Below, piece after piece: positions 52,022 to 61,023 of a stretch of DNA of 64,000 nt. The stretch is taken from the NCBI RefSeq assembly GCF_000974445.1, contig NZ_BBOJ01000008.1:124001-188000 (forward strand), written 5' to 3'. The position numbers and the translations under genes were made by a program. Numbering within the stretch: the stretch's first letter is position 1; every line of letters starts with the position of its first letter. The notes under the pieces are model-generated. The model had not been told where the DNA came from. It did no database searches and was given only the letters and a program-made list of their open reading frames with translations. Source of the stretch: Lentzea aerocolonigenes. GTDB lineage: Bacteria; Actinomycetota; Actinomycetes; Mycobacteriales; Pseudonocardiaceae.

Positions 52022-54529
52022 TTGGAGCTTCTCCATGCCAGTCAGCAAAGGAGTGAAGGAAAAACGGGAAAAGACCACGATGGTGTGGTCTTCCTACCCC
52101 TCGCCCACACCCCAGCCGACTATGAAGCCGTGGACCGAGCACTCAGCGTCGCCGCATTGCTGGATCCCACCCACCAGGTGGTCCCCTTTCACGGCAGAGA
52201 AACCGAGCTGCAGACCCTCACGCACTGGCGCGACAGCCCCGCGCCACAGGCGTCCCTGCTGCTGCACGCACCGGCCGGCGCGGGCAAGACCAGGCTCCTG
52301 CAGCACTTCCAGCAGGAGCACTGGGACGACGACGAGCACGGCAGGCTGCTGCTGATCGACGACGCCGACCGCCTGGCGTGGCAGGACGTCTTCCGGAAAC
52401 TGCAGGACACCCTCCGGCACGGACCGGCGCGCACGCGCGTGCTGCTGGCGGCGAGGGCCACGGGCTGGTGGTGGTCCTCCACCCGCCAGCGCATCGCGGA
52501 CTTCGACCACGAGGTCACCGACCTCGAGCTCGCCCCCACCCTCGACGACCGCGCGGAGTCGTTCACCCTGGCCTGCCAGCACTTCGCCAAGCAGCTCAGC
52601 GTCACCGCCCCCGACGAGCCACCGCCGAACATCGCCCACGAAACGGTCCTCGACCTGCACCTCGCCGCGCTGACCTCGGTCCGCGGCGACCCGTGCGACG
52701 TGAACCGCACCCAGCTCGTCCGTCAGCTCCTCGACCACGGCCCGGCCACCGGCCGCCTGGCAGAGGACTTCCTCGCGGTCACCACGCCGAACACCCCGGA
52801 CCCCGACTTGCTCGCCCGCGCGGCCCCGCGCTGGCCCCAGCTGCGCCAGAAGCTCGACGAGGTCGTCGCCACGAACCCGGCGATCGCGCTCGTCCTCGCC
52901 CCGGACAGCCTCCGCATCGCCGCCGAGATCGGTTCCCAGGCCACGCTCGACCACCTCGCCCGCCAGGTCTTCCGCTCCGAACGGTTCGCCGTCGACGCGA
53001 TCGGATCGTTGCTCACCCGCAGGTTGGTCGAGCGCGCCACCAGCACCCTCGAACGCGCCGAGATGTACGGGATGCTCAGCGCCCGCACGATGCTCTGCGG
53101 CCTGCGCCAGGAGTCCGTCGAGGCCTCCCAGAACGAGGTCGAGTGCTACCGCGAGCTCGTGCGGCAGGACCCCGAGAACCGGCCGTTGCTCGCGGACGCG
53201 CTCGGAGACCTGGGCCTGAGGCTCATCAACGCCGGGCGGCGGGACGAGGTGCTGGCGGTCTCCGAGGAGGCCATCGCGCTCTGGCACGAGATCGCGCTCG
53301 ACGACCCGGAAACCACCCCGCAGCTCGCCTCCGCCCTCGAACAGATCAGCTACCGCTACCAGGCGCTCGGCCAGGACGAGGCCGCGATGACCGCCATCAG
53401 CCGCGCCACCCTGCTCTTCCAGGAACTGTCGAAGAACCACCCGGCCCTGTTCCGCTCCGACTTCGCGCGGGTCGCGGCCGCCATGGCCCGCCGCTTCCAC
53501 GTCGAGGGCCAGAAACAGCACGCGGCGGACTCGATGCAGCTCTCCATCGCGAACTGGCGGGTGCTCGCCCAGGAGGATCCGCGCTACGAACCGGAGCTCG
53601 CCCGCAACCTCGTCGTCGCCGCCACCATGCTCATCGACCTGAGCAGGGCCGAAGCGGCGCGCGAGGCGGTGAAGGAGGCCGTCGACCTCTTCCGCAGGCT
53701 CGCTGTCGTCAACCCCGAGACGTTCCGCGCCGAGCTCGCCGGTGCGCTGGTGCGGCACAGCCAGGCGCTGGGCGAGGGCCTGGACGCCGAGCTCACCGCG
53801 CGCGAAGCCGTGATGGCGTGGCGCGAGACCGGCGACAGGAAGGGCCTCGGCGCGGCACTGCTCAACGTCGCCCAGATCGCCCGCGACCTCGGCGCGGCGG
53901 AGGAAGCCGTCGAGGTGTACCGGGAACTGGTGGCGGAGGACCTCGTCTGGAACCAGGTCGACCTCGTGGTCGCCCTGGCGGCCCTCGTCGAGCAGCAGCT
54001 CCGGCACGACCTGGACGACGAGGCGTTGCGCACCGCCGACGAGTGTCTCGACATCTGCCACCGGCTGCCGTCGCAGCTCGTCGACTTCTTCGGCGCGAAA
54101 CTGGCTCCCGCCCTGCAGTCCGCGGCGCGCGCACTGTCCGATTCGGACCACCACGTCCGCGCGGTGCGGGCGTCCGAGTTCGCGGTCGAGGTCTGCTGTG
54201 TGCTCATTCCGAAGACGTCACCCGCCGTCTACCCCGCCGCTGTCCAGCAGCACGCGTGCCGGCTCCGTGGCGCGGAACGCAAGGACGAGGCGCGCAACAC
54301 CGCGCACACGGCCCTCGTGATGTGGCACCTGAGCGGGCTGGACCTCGACCGGCAACCCGACTACGCCGATGCGTTGACGATCTACGGACGGCTCTGCGCG
54401 GAGACGAGTTACGAGACGGACAAAGCACTTCGGCTCACCCACCGCGCGGTCGAGATCCTCCGCGAGGCGGGTGAGCCGGTGAAGCTGGAGTTTGCCCTCG
54501 AAACGGTCGAGGCGCTCAGCTCTTGGTGA
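52022..54529 (+). CDS. P-loop NTPase with long TPR-like C-terminal region
   Basis: Up to 835 residues; the start is uncertain (TTG at 52022 opens the frame, with other candidates such as the GTG at 52085). Residues about 55-160 hold an AAA/STAND-type P-loop: VPFHGRETELQTLTHWRD then LLLHAPAGAGKTRLLQHF (Walker A) and LLLIDDADRLAWQD (Walker B), with RTRVLLAARATGWWW as a sensor segment. From about 360 to the end are TPR repeats (ECYRELVRQDPENRPLLADA, EEAIALWHEIALDDPETTPQ). No DNA-binding domain or effector is recognised. The layout is that of signalling STAND NTPases. The end overlaps the convergent proline dehydrogenase gene by 14 bases. Confidence 0.78.
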   Translation: MELLHASQQRSEGKTGKDHDGVVFLPLAHTPADYEAVDRALSVAALLDPTHQVVPFHGRETELQTLTHWRDSPAPQASLLLHAPAGAGKTRLLQHFQQEHWDDDEHGRLLLIDDADRLAWQDVFRKLQDTLRHGPARTRVLLAARATGWWWSSTRQRIADFDHEVTDLELAPTLDDRAESFTLACQHFAKQLSVTAPDEPPPNIAHETVLDLHLAALTSVRGDPCDVNRTQLVRQLLDHGPATGRLAEDFLAVTTPNTPDPDLLARAAPRWPQLRQKLDEVVATNPAIALVLAPDSLRIAAEIGSQATLDHLARQVFRSERFAVDAIGSLLTRRLVERATSTLERAEMYGMLSARTMLCGLRQESVEASQNEVECYRELVRQDPENRPLLADALGDLGLRLINAGRRDEVLAVSEEAIALWHEIALDDPETTPQLASALEQISYRYQALGQDEAAMTAISRATLLFQELSKNHPALFRSDFARVAAAMARRFHVEGQKQHAADSMQLSIANWRVLAQEDPRYEPELARNLVVAATMLIDLSRAEAAREAVKEAVDLFRRLAVVNPETFRAELAGALVRHSQALGEGLDAELTAREAVMAWRETGDRKGLGAALLNVAQIARDLGAAEEAVEVYRELVAEDLVWNQVDLVVALAALVEQQLRHDLDDEALRTADECLDICHRLPSQLVDFFGAKLAPALQSAARALSDSDHHVRAVRASEFAVEVCCVLIPKTSPAVYPAAVQQHACRLRGAERKDEARNTAHTALVMWHLSGLDLDRQPDYADALTIYGRLCAETSYETDKALRLTHRAVEILREAGEPVKLEFALETVEALSSW

Positions 54530-55439
54530 GCATCGACCGCACGAAGAACGCCACGTTGGCCGGACGCTCCGCCAGACGACGCATGAAGTAGCCGTACCAC
54601 TCGTCGCCGTACGGCACGTACACGCGCATGCGGTTGCCCTCGGCGGCGATGCGGCGCTGCTCCTCGGGCCGGATGCCGTACAGCATCTGGAACTCGTAGG
54701 AGTCCTTCGACCGCGCGGAGGCCAGGTCGGCGGCGATCGCGATCAGCCGCGGGTCGTGCGAGGCCACCATCGGGTAGCCCTGACCCTCCATCAGCACCTT
54801 GAGGCACCGCACGTACGACAGGTCGACGTCGTGCTTGTCCTGGTACGCAACGGAAGCAGGCTCCTGGTACGCACCCTTGCACAGCCGCACACGCGAACCG
54901 GAGTACGCGAGATCCCGGCAGTCCTGCTCGGTGCGCCGCAAGTACGCCTGCAGCACCGCGCCGACCCAGGGGAAGTCCACGCGGAGCTCACGCAGGATCC
55001 CCAGCGTGGAGTCCGTGGTGGTGTGGTCCTCCATGTCCAGCGTCACGGTCGTGCCGACGACAGCGGCGGCGGCACAGATCCGCCGCGCGTTCTCCAGCGC
55101 GATCTTCTCGCCGTCGACCGGCAGCGACTGGCCGACGGCGGACAGCTTCACCGACACCTCGGCGCCGTCCGTCAGACCGTGCGACTCCAGCCGCGCGAGC
55201 AGCGTCAGGTACGCCTCGACGGTGTCGTTGGCCTGCGATTCCTCGACGGTGTCCTCACCGAGGTGGTCCAGCGTCACCAGGCGCCCGTCGGCGAGCACCT
55301 CGGCCGTCGCGCGGATCGCCGACGAGACGTCCGCACCGGCGACGAACCGCTCGACGACCGGCCGGGTCAGCGGCGTCGACTCGACGAGCTTGCGCGTGCC
55401 CGCGCTGCGGGACGCCAGAAGAAGGCTGTTGCGCAACAT
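54516..55439 (-). CDS. putB: Proline dehydrogenase
   Basis: 307 residues, monofunctional FAD TIM-barrel enzyme. Motifs: VSVKLSAVGQSL, VTLDMEDHTTTDSTLGILRE, GSRVRLCKGAYQEPASVAYQ, and the C-terminal substrate-binding YVPYGDEWYGYFMRRLAERP with paired arginines. It oxidises L-proline to pyrroline-5-carboxylate, passing electrons to the respiratory chain. The start codon overlaps the stop of pruA by one base (TGATG), so the two enzymes of proline catabolism are coupled. Confidence 0.95.
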   Translation of the reverse strand: MLRNSLLLASRSAGTRKLVESTPLTRPVVERFVAGADVSSAIRATAEVLADGRLVTLDHLGEDTVEESQANDTVEAYLTLLARLESHGLTDGAEVSVKLSAVGQSLPVDGEKIALENARRICAAAAVVGTTVTLDMEDHTTTDSTLGILRELRVDFPWVGAVLQAYLRRTEQDCRDLAYSGSRVRLCKGAYQEPASVAYQDKHDVDLSYVRCLKVLMEGQGYPMVASHDPRLIAIAADLASARSKDSYEFQMLYGIRPEEQRRIAAEGNRMRVYVPYGDEWYGYFMRRLAERPANVAFFVRSMLTKS

Positions 55440-57067
55440 CAGAGCCCCTGGTGCGGGTGGAGGTGGTTGGTGGGCGCCGCGAAGGTCTCCTTGATGGAAC
55501 GCGGGCTGACCCAGCGGAGCAGGTTGTGGACCGACCCCGCCTTGTCGTTCGTGCCGGACGCGCGGCCGCCGCCGAACGGCTGCTGACCCACGACGGCACC
55601 GGTCGGCTTGTCGTTGACGTAGAAGTTGCCGGCGGCGAACCGCAGCTCCTCCTGCGCGTGCGCGACGGCGGACCGGTCACGAGCGATGATCGAACCGGTC
55701 AGCCCGTACGGCGCCGCGCTCTCCATCTGCCGCAGGACCTTCAGGTAGTCCGCGTCCTCGAAGACGTGGACCGCGAGCACCGGGCCGAAGAACTCGGTGG
55801 TGAACACGGAGTTCGTGGGGTCGGAACCGACGAGCACGGTCGGGCGGACGAAGAAGCCGTCCGAGTCGTCCGCGGTGCCGCCGGCGGCGATCTCCAGCGA
55901 CGAGTCGGCGCGAGCGGCCTGCAGCACACCCGACAGCTTGTCGAACGAACGGCGGTCGATCACCGCGCCACCGAAGTTCGAGAAGTCGGTGACGTCGCCG
56001 TAGGTCAGCGCCTCGACCTCGGCCAGGAACTGGTCGGAGATCTTGTTCCACACCGACCGCGGCACGTAGGCGCGCGACGCGGCGGAGCACTTCTGGCCCT
56101 GGTACTCGAAGGCACCGCGGAGCAGGGCGACGCGCAGCACGTCCGGGTCGGCCGACGGGTGCGCCAGGACGAAGTCCTTGCCGCCGGTCTCTCCGACGAT
56201 CCGCGGGTACGAGCGGTAGTTGGCGATGTTCGCGCCGACCTGCGCCCACAGCTTCTGGAACGTCGCGGTGGAACCGGTGAAGTGGATGCCCGCGAGGTCA
56301 GGGGAGCTCAGCGCCACCTCGGACACGGCGAGACCGTCGCCGGGCAGCAGGTTGATGACGCCGGGCGGCATGCCCGCCTCTTCCAGCAGCCGCATGGTGA
56401 GGTGCGCGGCGAACGACTGGGTCGGCGACGGCTTCCACAGCACCACGTTGCCCATCAGCGCGGGCGCGGTCGGCAGGTTGCCGGCGATGGCGGTGAAGTT
56501 GAACGGCGTGATCGCGTAGACGAAACCCTCGAGCGGACGGTGGTCCGTGCGGTTCCACACGCCGGGGGACGAGATCGGCTGCTCGGCCAGCAGGTTGCGG
56601 GCGAACTGCACGTTGAAGCGCCAGAAGTCGATCAGCTCGCACGCCGAGTCGATCTCCGCCTGGATCGCGGTCTTCGACTGGCCGAGCATCGTGGCGGCGT
56701 TCAGCGTCTGTCGCCACGGGCCGGCGAGCAGGTCGGCGGCACGCAGCAGGATCGCCGCGCGGTCGTCGAACGACATCGCGCGCCACGCCGGAGCGGCCTC
56801 ACGAGCGGTGCGCAGAGCGTCCTGGGTGTCCTGCTGGGTCGCGCCGGCCAGCGTGCCGAGGACCGAGCGGTGGTTGTGCGGCTGGACGACGTCGAACCGC
56901 GCGCCGCCACCCATGCGCTGCTCGCCACCGATGGTCATCGTCAGCTCGAGCGGCTCCTTCTGCAGCTCGGCCAGCTTGGCCTGCAGTTCGGCGCGCTCCG
57001 GGGTGCCGGGGGCGTACTGCAGGACCGGCTCGTTGACCGGGGCGGGAACCTGGGTGACAGCGTCCAC
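55439..57067 (-). CDS. pruA: L-glutamate gamma-semialdehyde (P5C) dehydrogenase
   Basis: 542 residues; GTG at 57067 with GAGGAG upstream. Aldehyde dehydrogenase of the P5C group: NAD-site FNFTAIAGNLPTAPALMGNV, catalytic Glu in RIVGETGGKDFVLAHPSADP, catalytic Cys in GAFEYQGQKCSAASRAYVPR, and C-terminal PFGGGRASGTNDKAGSVHNL. It converts glutamate semialdehyde, the product of proline dehydrogenase, to glutamate with NAD+. First gene of the pruA-putB operon, divergent from a PucR-type regulator. Confidence 0.96.
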   Translation of the reverse strand: MDAVTQVPAPVNEPVLQYAPGTPERAELQAKLAELQKEPLELTMTIGGEQRMGGGARFDVVQPHNHRSVLGTLAGATQQDTQDALRTAREAAPAWRAMSFDDRAAILLRAADLLAGPWRQTLNAATMLGQSKTAIQAEIDSACELIDFWRFNVQFARNLLAEQPISSPGVWNRTDHRPLEGFVYAITPFNFTAIAGNLPTAPALMGNVVLWKPSPTQSFAAHLTMRLLEEAGMPPGVINLLPGDGLAVSEVALSSPDLAGIHFTGSTATFQKLWAQVGANIANYRSYPRIVGETGGKDFVLAHPSADPDVLRVALLRGAFEYQGQKCSAASRAYVPRSVWNKISDQFLAEVEALTYGDVTDFSNFGGAVIDRRSFDKLSGVLQAARADSSLEIAAGGTADDSDGFFVRPTVLVGSDPTNSVFTTEFFGPVLAVHVFEDADYLKVLRQMESAAPYGLTGSIIARDRSAVAHAQEELRFAAGNFYVNDKPTGAVVGQQPFGGGRASGTNDKAGSVHNLLRWVSPRSIKETFAAPTNHLHPHQGL

Positions 57068-57136
57068 TCGTCAACTCCTCTTTGAGATGGGGTGCCCAAA
57101 CCGTAAGTCCGCACCCTCTCCTCCTCTTTGTGCAAC

Positions 57137-57178
57137 CGGCCAAGATTCACCATGCCAGATGTAGAATCGGCCAACATT
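57137..57178. promoter_or_regulatory. Paired sites in the pruA/regulator intergenic region
   Basis: Two direct copies of CGGCCAA(G/C)ATT at 57137-57147 and 57168-57178, 31 bases apart (three helical turns, same DNA face). A plausible binding array for the PucR-type proline regulator between the divergent genes. Confidence 0.5.
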
Positions 57179-57186
57179 GAAGTGCA

Positions 57187-57231
57187 CGCGGGGAGCTTTC
57201 GTGTCGTAAAAGGACACGCGGGGTCCCCGCG
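57187..57231 (+). promoter_or_regulatory. Leader with alternative hairpins before the pucR-type gene
   Basis: CGCGGGG occurs at 57187-57193 and 57217-57223, and one complementary CCCCGCG at 57225-57231. The first copy would enclose an inner hairpin CGTGTC/GACACG (57200-57205 with 57213-57218); the second forms a 15-base palindrome. The two folds exclude each other. The gene starts 22 bases later. Confidence 0.45.
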
Positions 57232-57252
57232 TACCGGAAAGGCAGGGCGGGG

Positions 57253-58776
57253 ATGAGCCTGCGTCACATCCTGATCGCGCTCGGCGATCCCCTCGTCGAA
57301 CTGCAGGTCGCGCCCAACGGCCTGGAGGTCGACGTGCGCGATGTCGTGATCATGGATCCGGACGACCCGCCGGATGCGGCTGCCGGAGATCTGGCCTTGC
57401 TCATCGGGGCACGTGGCCGGGCCGCGTTGCCGCTGATCAGGGCCGCCGGACGAGCGAAAGCAGCGGCCGTCGCGGTCAAGGAGTCGTCGCAGGCGCTCGA
57501 ACAGGCGGCGACCGACGCGGGCGTGGCCTTGCTGGAGGTCCGGCCCGAGGTGCGCTGGGGGCACCTGGAGTCGTTGGCCAAGGGCGTGCTGACCACCACG
57601 ACCGACGACGGCGAGGTCCTCGGTGACCTGTTCGCGCTCGCGCAAACGATTGCGACCCTGACCGGCGGCATCGTCAGCATCGAGGACACCGCGAGCCGCG
57701 TGCTGGCCTACTCGCGGTCCTCCGACGAGGTCGACGAACTGCGGCGGCTGTCCATCCTGGGCCGCCAGGGCCCCGAGCCGTACCTGAAGATGCTGCGCGA
57801 GTGGGGCGTCTACAACCTGCTGCGGTCGTCGGAAGAGGTCGTCCGGATCGACGAACGCCCGGAGCTCGGCATCCGGCGCCGCATCGCCGTCGGCATCCAC
57901 GCGGGACGGCAGCCCCTCGGCGCGATCTGGGTGCAGGAGGGCGACCAGCCGTTGACCGAGCAGGCGGAACGGGCGTTGCTCGGCGCCGCCCGCGTCACCG
58001 CTCCGCACCTGATCCACCAGCGCAACCAGCCTGCGTCACGGTTCCGCGAGAACCTCCTCGCCGCGCTGCTGACCGGCCGGATGGACGCCGCCACCGTCGC
58101 CGGCCAGATCGGCGCCGATCCGCGCAAGCCCGCCGCCGTGGTGGTCTTCGCGCTGCGAGGTGGCGAAGGCGACCGCAGCGAGCACGAGCTCCGGCGCGCC
58201 GAGATGACCGGGCTGATCTCCGTGCACGCGGCGGCGTACCGGCGCAGCGCGTTGGTGAGCGAGTCCGGCGGCCGCACCTACGTGCTGCTCCCGGACCTCG
58301 CGCCGAACGCCCAGCTGCTGAACCTGACCAGGGAGATCGTCACCACCGCACGACGGCACCTGCACACGGCCGTCCAGGCGGCCGTCGGCTCGACGGTGTC
58401 CACGTTGGACGAGGTGCAGATCTCCCGGCAGGAGGCCGAACGCGTGCTCGACGCGATGGCCCGCGACCTCGACGACGAGGTGGCGACGCTGGCCGACGTC
58501 CGGTCGCAGGTCCTCGTCAGCGAGATCCTGGCGCTGCTCCAGGACAATCCGCGGATCCGCGATCCCCGGATCGACGCGCTCGACCCGGAGCTCGCGAAGT
58601 CACTGCTGGCGTACCTCGACGCGTTGGGTGACGTGCGCGCGGCGGCAGACCGTCTGCACGTACACCCGAACACGTTGCGGTACCGGTTGAAGCGTGCCAA
58701 AGAGAGTGGTGATGGCCTGGACCTCGACGACCCGCTCGTCCGGCTCGTCGCCCAGCTTCAGCTCAGGATGCGGTAG
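57253..58776 (+). CDS. PucR-family regulator of proline catabolism (PruC-like)
   Basis: 507 residues. N-terminal PucR-type ligand domain (ELQVAPNGLEVDVRDVVIMD, LALLIGARGRAALPLI), a GAF/GGDEF-like middle (about 115-300), and the C-terminal PucR helix-turn-helix (AYLDALGDVRAAADRLHVHP then NTLRYRLKRAKE). It is divergent from pruA-putB. PucR-type PruC proteins activate these genes in mycobacteria, probably sensing P5C or proline, so the same job is inferred here. It may also control its own gene through the paired CGGCCAA sites. Its end overlaps the YidC-like gene by 19 bases. Confidence 0.88.
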   Translation: MSLRHILIALGDPLVELQVAPNGLEVDVRDVVIMDPDDPPDAAAGDLALLIGARGRAALPLIRAAGRAKAAAVAVKESSQALEQAATDAGVALLEVRPEVRWGHLESLAKGVLTTTTDDGEVLGDLFALAQTIATLTGGIVSIEDTASRVLAYSRSSDEVDELRRLSILGRQGPEPYLKMLREWGVYNLLRSSEEVVRIDERPELGIRRRIAVGIHAGRQPLGAIWVQEGDQPLTEQAERALLGAARVTAPHLIHQRNQPASRFRENLLAALLTGRMDAATVAGQIGADPRKPAAVVVFALRGGEGDRSEHELRRAEMTGLISVHAAAYRRSALVSESGGRTYVLLPDLAPNAQLLNLTREIVTTARRHLHTAVQAAVGSTVSTLDEVQISRQEAERVLDAMARDLDDEVATLADVRSQVLVSEILALLQDNPRIRDPRIDALDPELAKSLLAYLDALGDVRAAADRLHVHPNTLRYRLKRAKESGDGLDLDDPLVRLVAQLQLRMR

Positions 58777-59375
58777 AGCAGCGCCCGTTCCGCGATCGTC
58801 CACGTCGTCGTGGTGAGCAGGTAGAGGCCTGCTGCCAGCGGCAGGTAGGCCGCCACCAGGATCGTGCCGAACGGCAGCACCTTGATCAGCCCGGTCATGA
58901 ACCCCGGCGTGGGAGTCGTCGTCATCCGCGACTGTTGCCAGCGCACGGTCAGATAGGCCACGACGGCGAGCAGGCCGAACAGCACGAAGAAGACCCACGC
59001 GAAACTGCTCATGAAATGAGCACTTAGCGAAACCCCGAAAACAGTGCCATCCAGGAGGGGGTTGGGGGTCGTGACGACCTGGTAAATGACCATGAAGAAC
59101 GGCATCGTGGCGAGCATCGGCAGCATGCCGGCGAACATCGACACACCGTTGCGCTTGTAGACCTTCTGGGACTCCTCGGAGAGTCGCACGAGGTCCTTGC
59201 CGTACTTCTTCTGCAGCTTCTGGATCTCGGGGGCGAGCTTGGCCTTGGCCTTCTCGCCGCGCACGGCGGCGCGGTACAGCGGGTGCAGCATCAGCCGCAC
59301 CGCGATGGTGAACAGGACGATGGCGAGCGCGGGCATGCCGAAGCTCGCCAGGGCAGCGCCCAGGTCAGCGAACAA
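58758..59375 (-). CDS. YidC/Oxa1-type membrane insertase paralogue
   Basis: 205 residues, TTG start at 59375 behind GGAG. The Oxa1/YidC core: LHPLYRAAVRGEKAKAKLAPEI, KYGKDLVRLSEESQKVYKRN (cytoplasmic hairpin), and SMFAGMLPMLATMPFFMVIY, with five hydrophobic segments. Much shorter than the main actinobacterial YidC, which sits beside rnpA/jag/rsmG; none of those are here, so this is a secondary insertase. It and the next small membrane protein (DUF6412-like) form a recurring pair. Confidence 0.88.
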   Translation of the reverse strand: MFADLGAALASFGMPALAIVLFTIAVRLMLHPLYRAAVRGEKAKAKLAPEIQKLQKKYGKDLVRLSEESQKVYKRNGVSMFAGMLPMLATMPFFMVIYQVVTTPNPLLDGTVFGVSLSAHFMSSFAWVFFVLFGLLAVVAYLTVRWQQSRMTTTPTPGFMTGLIKVLPFGTILVAAYLPLAAGLYLLTTTTWTIAERALLYRILS

Positions 59376-59414
59376 GGGTTGGTTCTCCGTATCGAGTTGG
59401 GATTTCGGGGGACG

Positions 59415-59699
59415 TCAGAACGTCCCGCATCCCGGTGCTCGAGGACGGGCCCTGCCTGCGGCGTCGGGATTGCGCAGCCGCAGTTGTGCTGTGCGTTGTG
59501 CTCGTTCCCGGATCGAGAGCGACCTCGCCGGTGCCACCGACAGCGGCACCAGCGAGACGATCACGATCAACGCCAGGGCGAGCGCGGTCACGGCCGCGAC
59601 GACCTCGGTGGGCGAGGAGAACAACGTGAAGGCGTAGAGGGCAGGCAGGAAGACCGCGAGCATCAAGAGCGCTCGATTCCTGGTCTCCGGCCGCCACAT
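59415..59699 (-). CDS. DUF6412-like small membrane protein
   Basis: 94 residues; two membrane helices (about 9-27 and 32-55), then SLSIRERAQRTAQLRLRNPD and AAGRARPRAPGCGTF, the conserved tail of small proteins encoded directly upstream of YidC paralogues in actinomycetes. Likely a partner or cargo regulator of the insertase; function unproven. Confidence 0.78.
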   Translation of the reverse strand: MWRPETRNRALLMLAVFLPALYAFTLFSSPTEVVAAVTALALALIVIVSLVPLSVAPARSLSIRERAQRTAQLRLRNPDAAGRARPRAPGCGTF

Positions 59700-59709
59700 G
59701 CCTTGCAGA

Positions 59710-60423
59710 CTACCGGGTAGGGAGCGGCTCGGTGCCGAGAACGTTGCCCTGGTGGTCGTACAACGTGACGAGCGTCGCGTCCTCCTTGCTGGGCCACCAC
59801 GCGAGCAGCCAGTCCCTGCCGATGGTCGCCGTCACCTTCAGGCCGTCCCTGGTCTCGATGAGGGCCTTGCCGACTTTCGGGCTCACCCTTGCGCTGAAGA
59901 AACGCATGGGGTTGCTGCCGTCACGGTCCGAATGAAGGCTCGCTCCGTACGAGAGGACCAGCCTCGACCCGAGTTCTTCGAGGCCTTCCGCTCGTCCGCT
60001 GCCCGTGAGACTGGCGTGGCCGCCCTGGACGTGGCGGCACAGCAACTCGCTCTGCGGGCCGGTGAACAGCGCCAGCGTCATGATCCCGCGCTGGTCGACG
60101 ACTGACACTTCGGTGGGAGCCTCGGGGAAGTTCGGCGGTTTCTCTCGCCGGTCGCTCGCCTCGATCATCTCCCGGCACTCCGCGAGCGCGGCCTCGGTGT
60201 CCGCGCCGGGCGCCCTGGGCTCGGCCGTCCACGACGCCGAGGCGTTCGGGTTGGTCGGCGTCCAGAGCACCAGCGTCACGGCGACGGCGGCCACGAGCGC
60301 GGTCGCGGGCACGGCGAGGCGCCACCAGCGGCGGGACGGTTTCGTGCTGATCTCGTTGAGCAGCGCGTGTTTGCGGACCTGCACGCGCAACGGGTCGAGC
60401 TGCGGGATGTCAGGGGTGATCAC
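59710..60423 (-). CDS. Membrane protein coupled to an ECF sigma factor
   Basis: 237 residues from a GTG overlapping the sigma-factor stop by four bases (GTGA). A cytoplasmic N-terminus of about 37 residues (VITPDIPQLDPLRVQVRKHA), one membrane segment (about 38-57, WWRLAVPATALVAAVAVTLV) and an extracytoplasmic domain with two Cys (ALAECREM, SELLCRHV). The topology mirrors the protein at 14198-14986. It has no zinc anti-sigma motif. A sigma-linked sensor is inferred from coupling only. Confidence 0.72.
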   Translation of the reverse strand: MITPDIPQLDPLRVQVRKHALLNEISTKPSRRWWRLAVPATALVAAVAVTLVLWTPTNPNASASWTAEPRAPGADTEAALAECREMIEASDRREKPPNFPEAPTEVSVVDQRGIMTLALFTGPQSELLCRHVQGGHASLTGSGRAEGLEELGSRLVLSYGASLHSDRDGSNPMRFFSARVSPKVGKALIETRDGLKVTATIGRDWLLAWWPSKEDATLVTLYDHQGNVLGTEPLPTR

Positions 60424-60977
60424 AGTGCCTCCTCCACGAATGCGCCACGCACGGTGCGTTGCGCACGAGCGAGTCGGGACTTCACCGTGCCGACCGGGAT
60501 GCCGAGCACCTGGGCGATCTGCGCCTGGCTCAGGTCCGACCACGCGGACATCTCCAGCACCTCGCGGTCCCCGGCGGGCAGCTTCTCGAGCTCGGCGATC
60601 ACCGCTCTGGTCCTGGTCTCCGCGTCCACCCGCCACGCCACGTCGTCGGCGTGGTCGTCGTCGGTGTCGTGCCGCGGAACCCTGCCGAGCGCTGCCCGGT
60701 ACCGCGTGCGGGAGCGCTGGTGGTTGCGGGTGGCTCCGAGCGCGACCGTGTACAACCACGGCAGCAGTGACCACGGTTGGGATCCCTCAACCACGACTGA
60801 CGTGCGTTTGCGCCACGTTTCCATGAACACCACGGACACCAGGTCCTCGGCGACCGCCCACGTGCCGGTGCGGCGCAGGCAGTAGGCGAACACGGCTCGG
60901 GCGTGGCGTTCGAACAGCTGCCCGAACGCCTCGCTCCCGCCGGCCCGGACCTGCCCCCAGAGTTCTTCGTCGGTCAC
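60420..60977 (-). CDS. ECF RNA polymerase sigma factor
   Basis: 185 residues; GTG with GGAGGG upstream. Region 2 RHARAVFAYCLRRTGTWAVA and EDLVSVVFMETWRKR; region 4 LEKLPAGDREVLEMSAWSDL and SQAQIAQVLGIPVGTVKSRL with the recognition helix. Translationally coupled to the membrane protein that follows. The operon upstream (monooxygenase, DUF402, kinase-like) ends 46 bases before its start. Confidence 0.93.
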   Translation of the reverse strand: MTDEELWGQVRAGGSEAFGQLFERHARAVFAYCLRRTGTWAVAEDLVSVVFMETWRKRTSVVVEGSQPWSLLPWLYTVALGATRNHQRSRTRYRAALGRVPRHDTDDDHADDVAWRVDAETRTRAVIAELEKLPAGDREVLEMSAWSDLSQAQIAQVLGIPVGTVKSRLARAQRTVRGAFVEEAL

Positions 60978-61023
60978 GGACCCTCCTCTCTGCTCCGTTC
61001 ATGTCCGCAGGGGGAGGGCCGGT

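Noticed and set aside
52094-54154. 686-codon minus-strand ORF opposite the NTPase-TPR gene
   Set aside because: Shadow of the TPR coding sequence; the plus-strand Walker motifs and repeats decide the reading.
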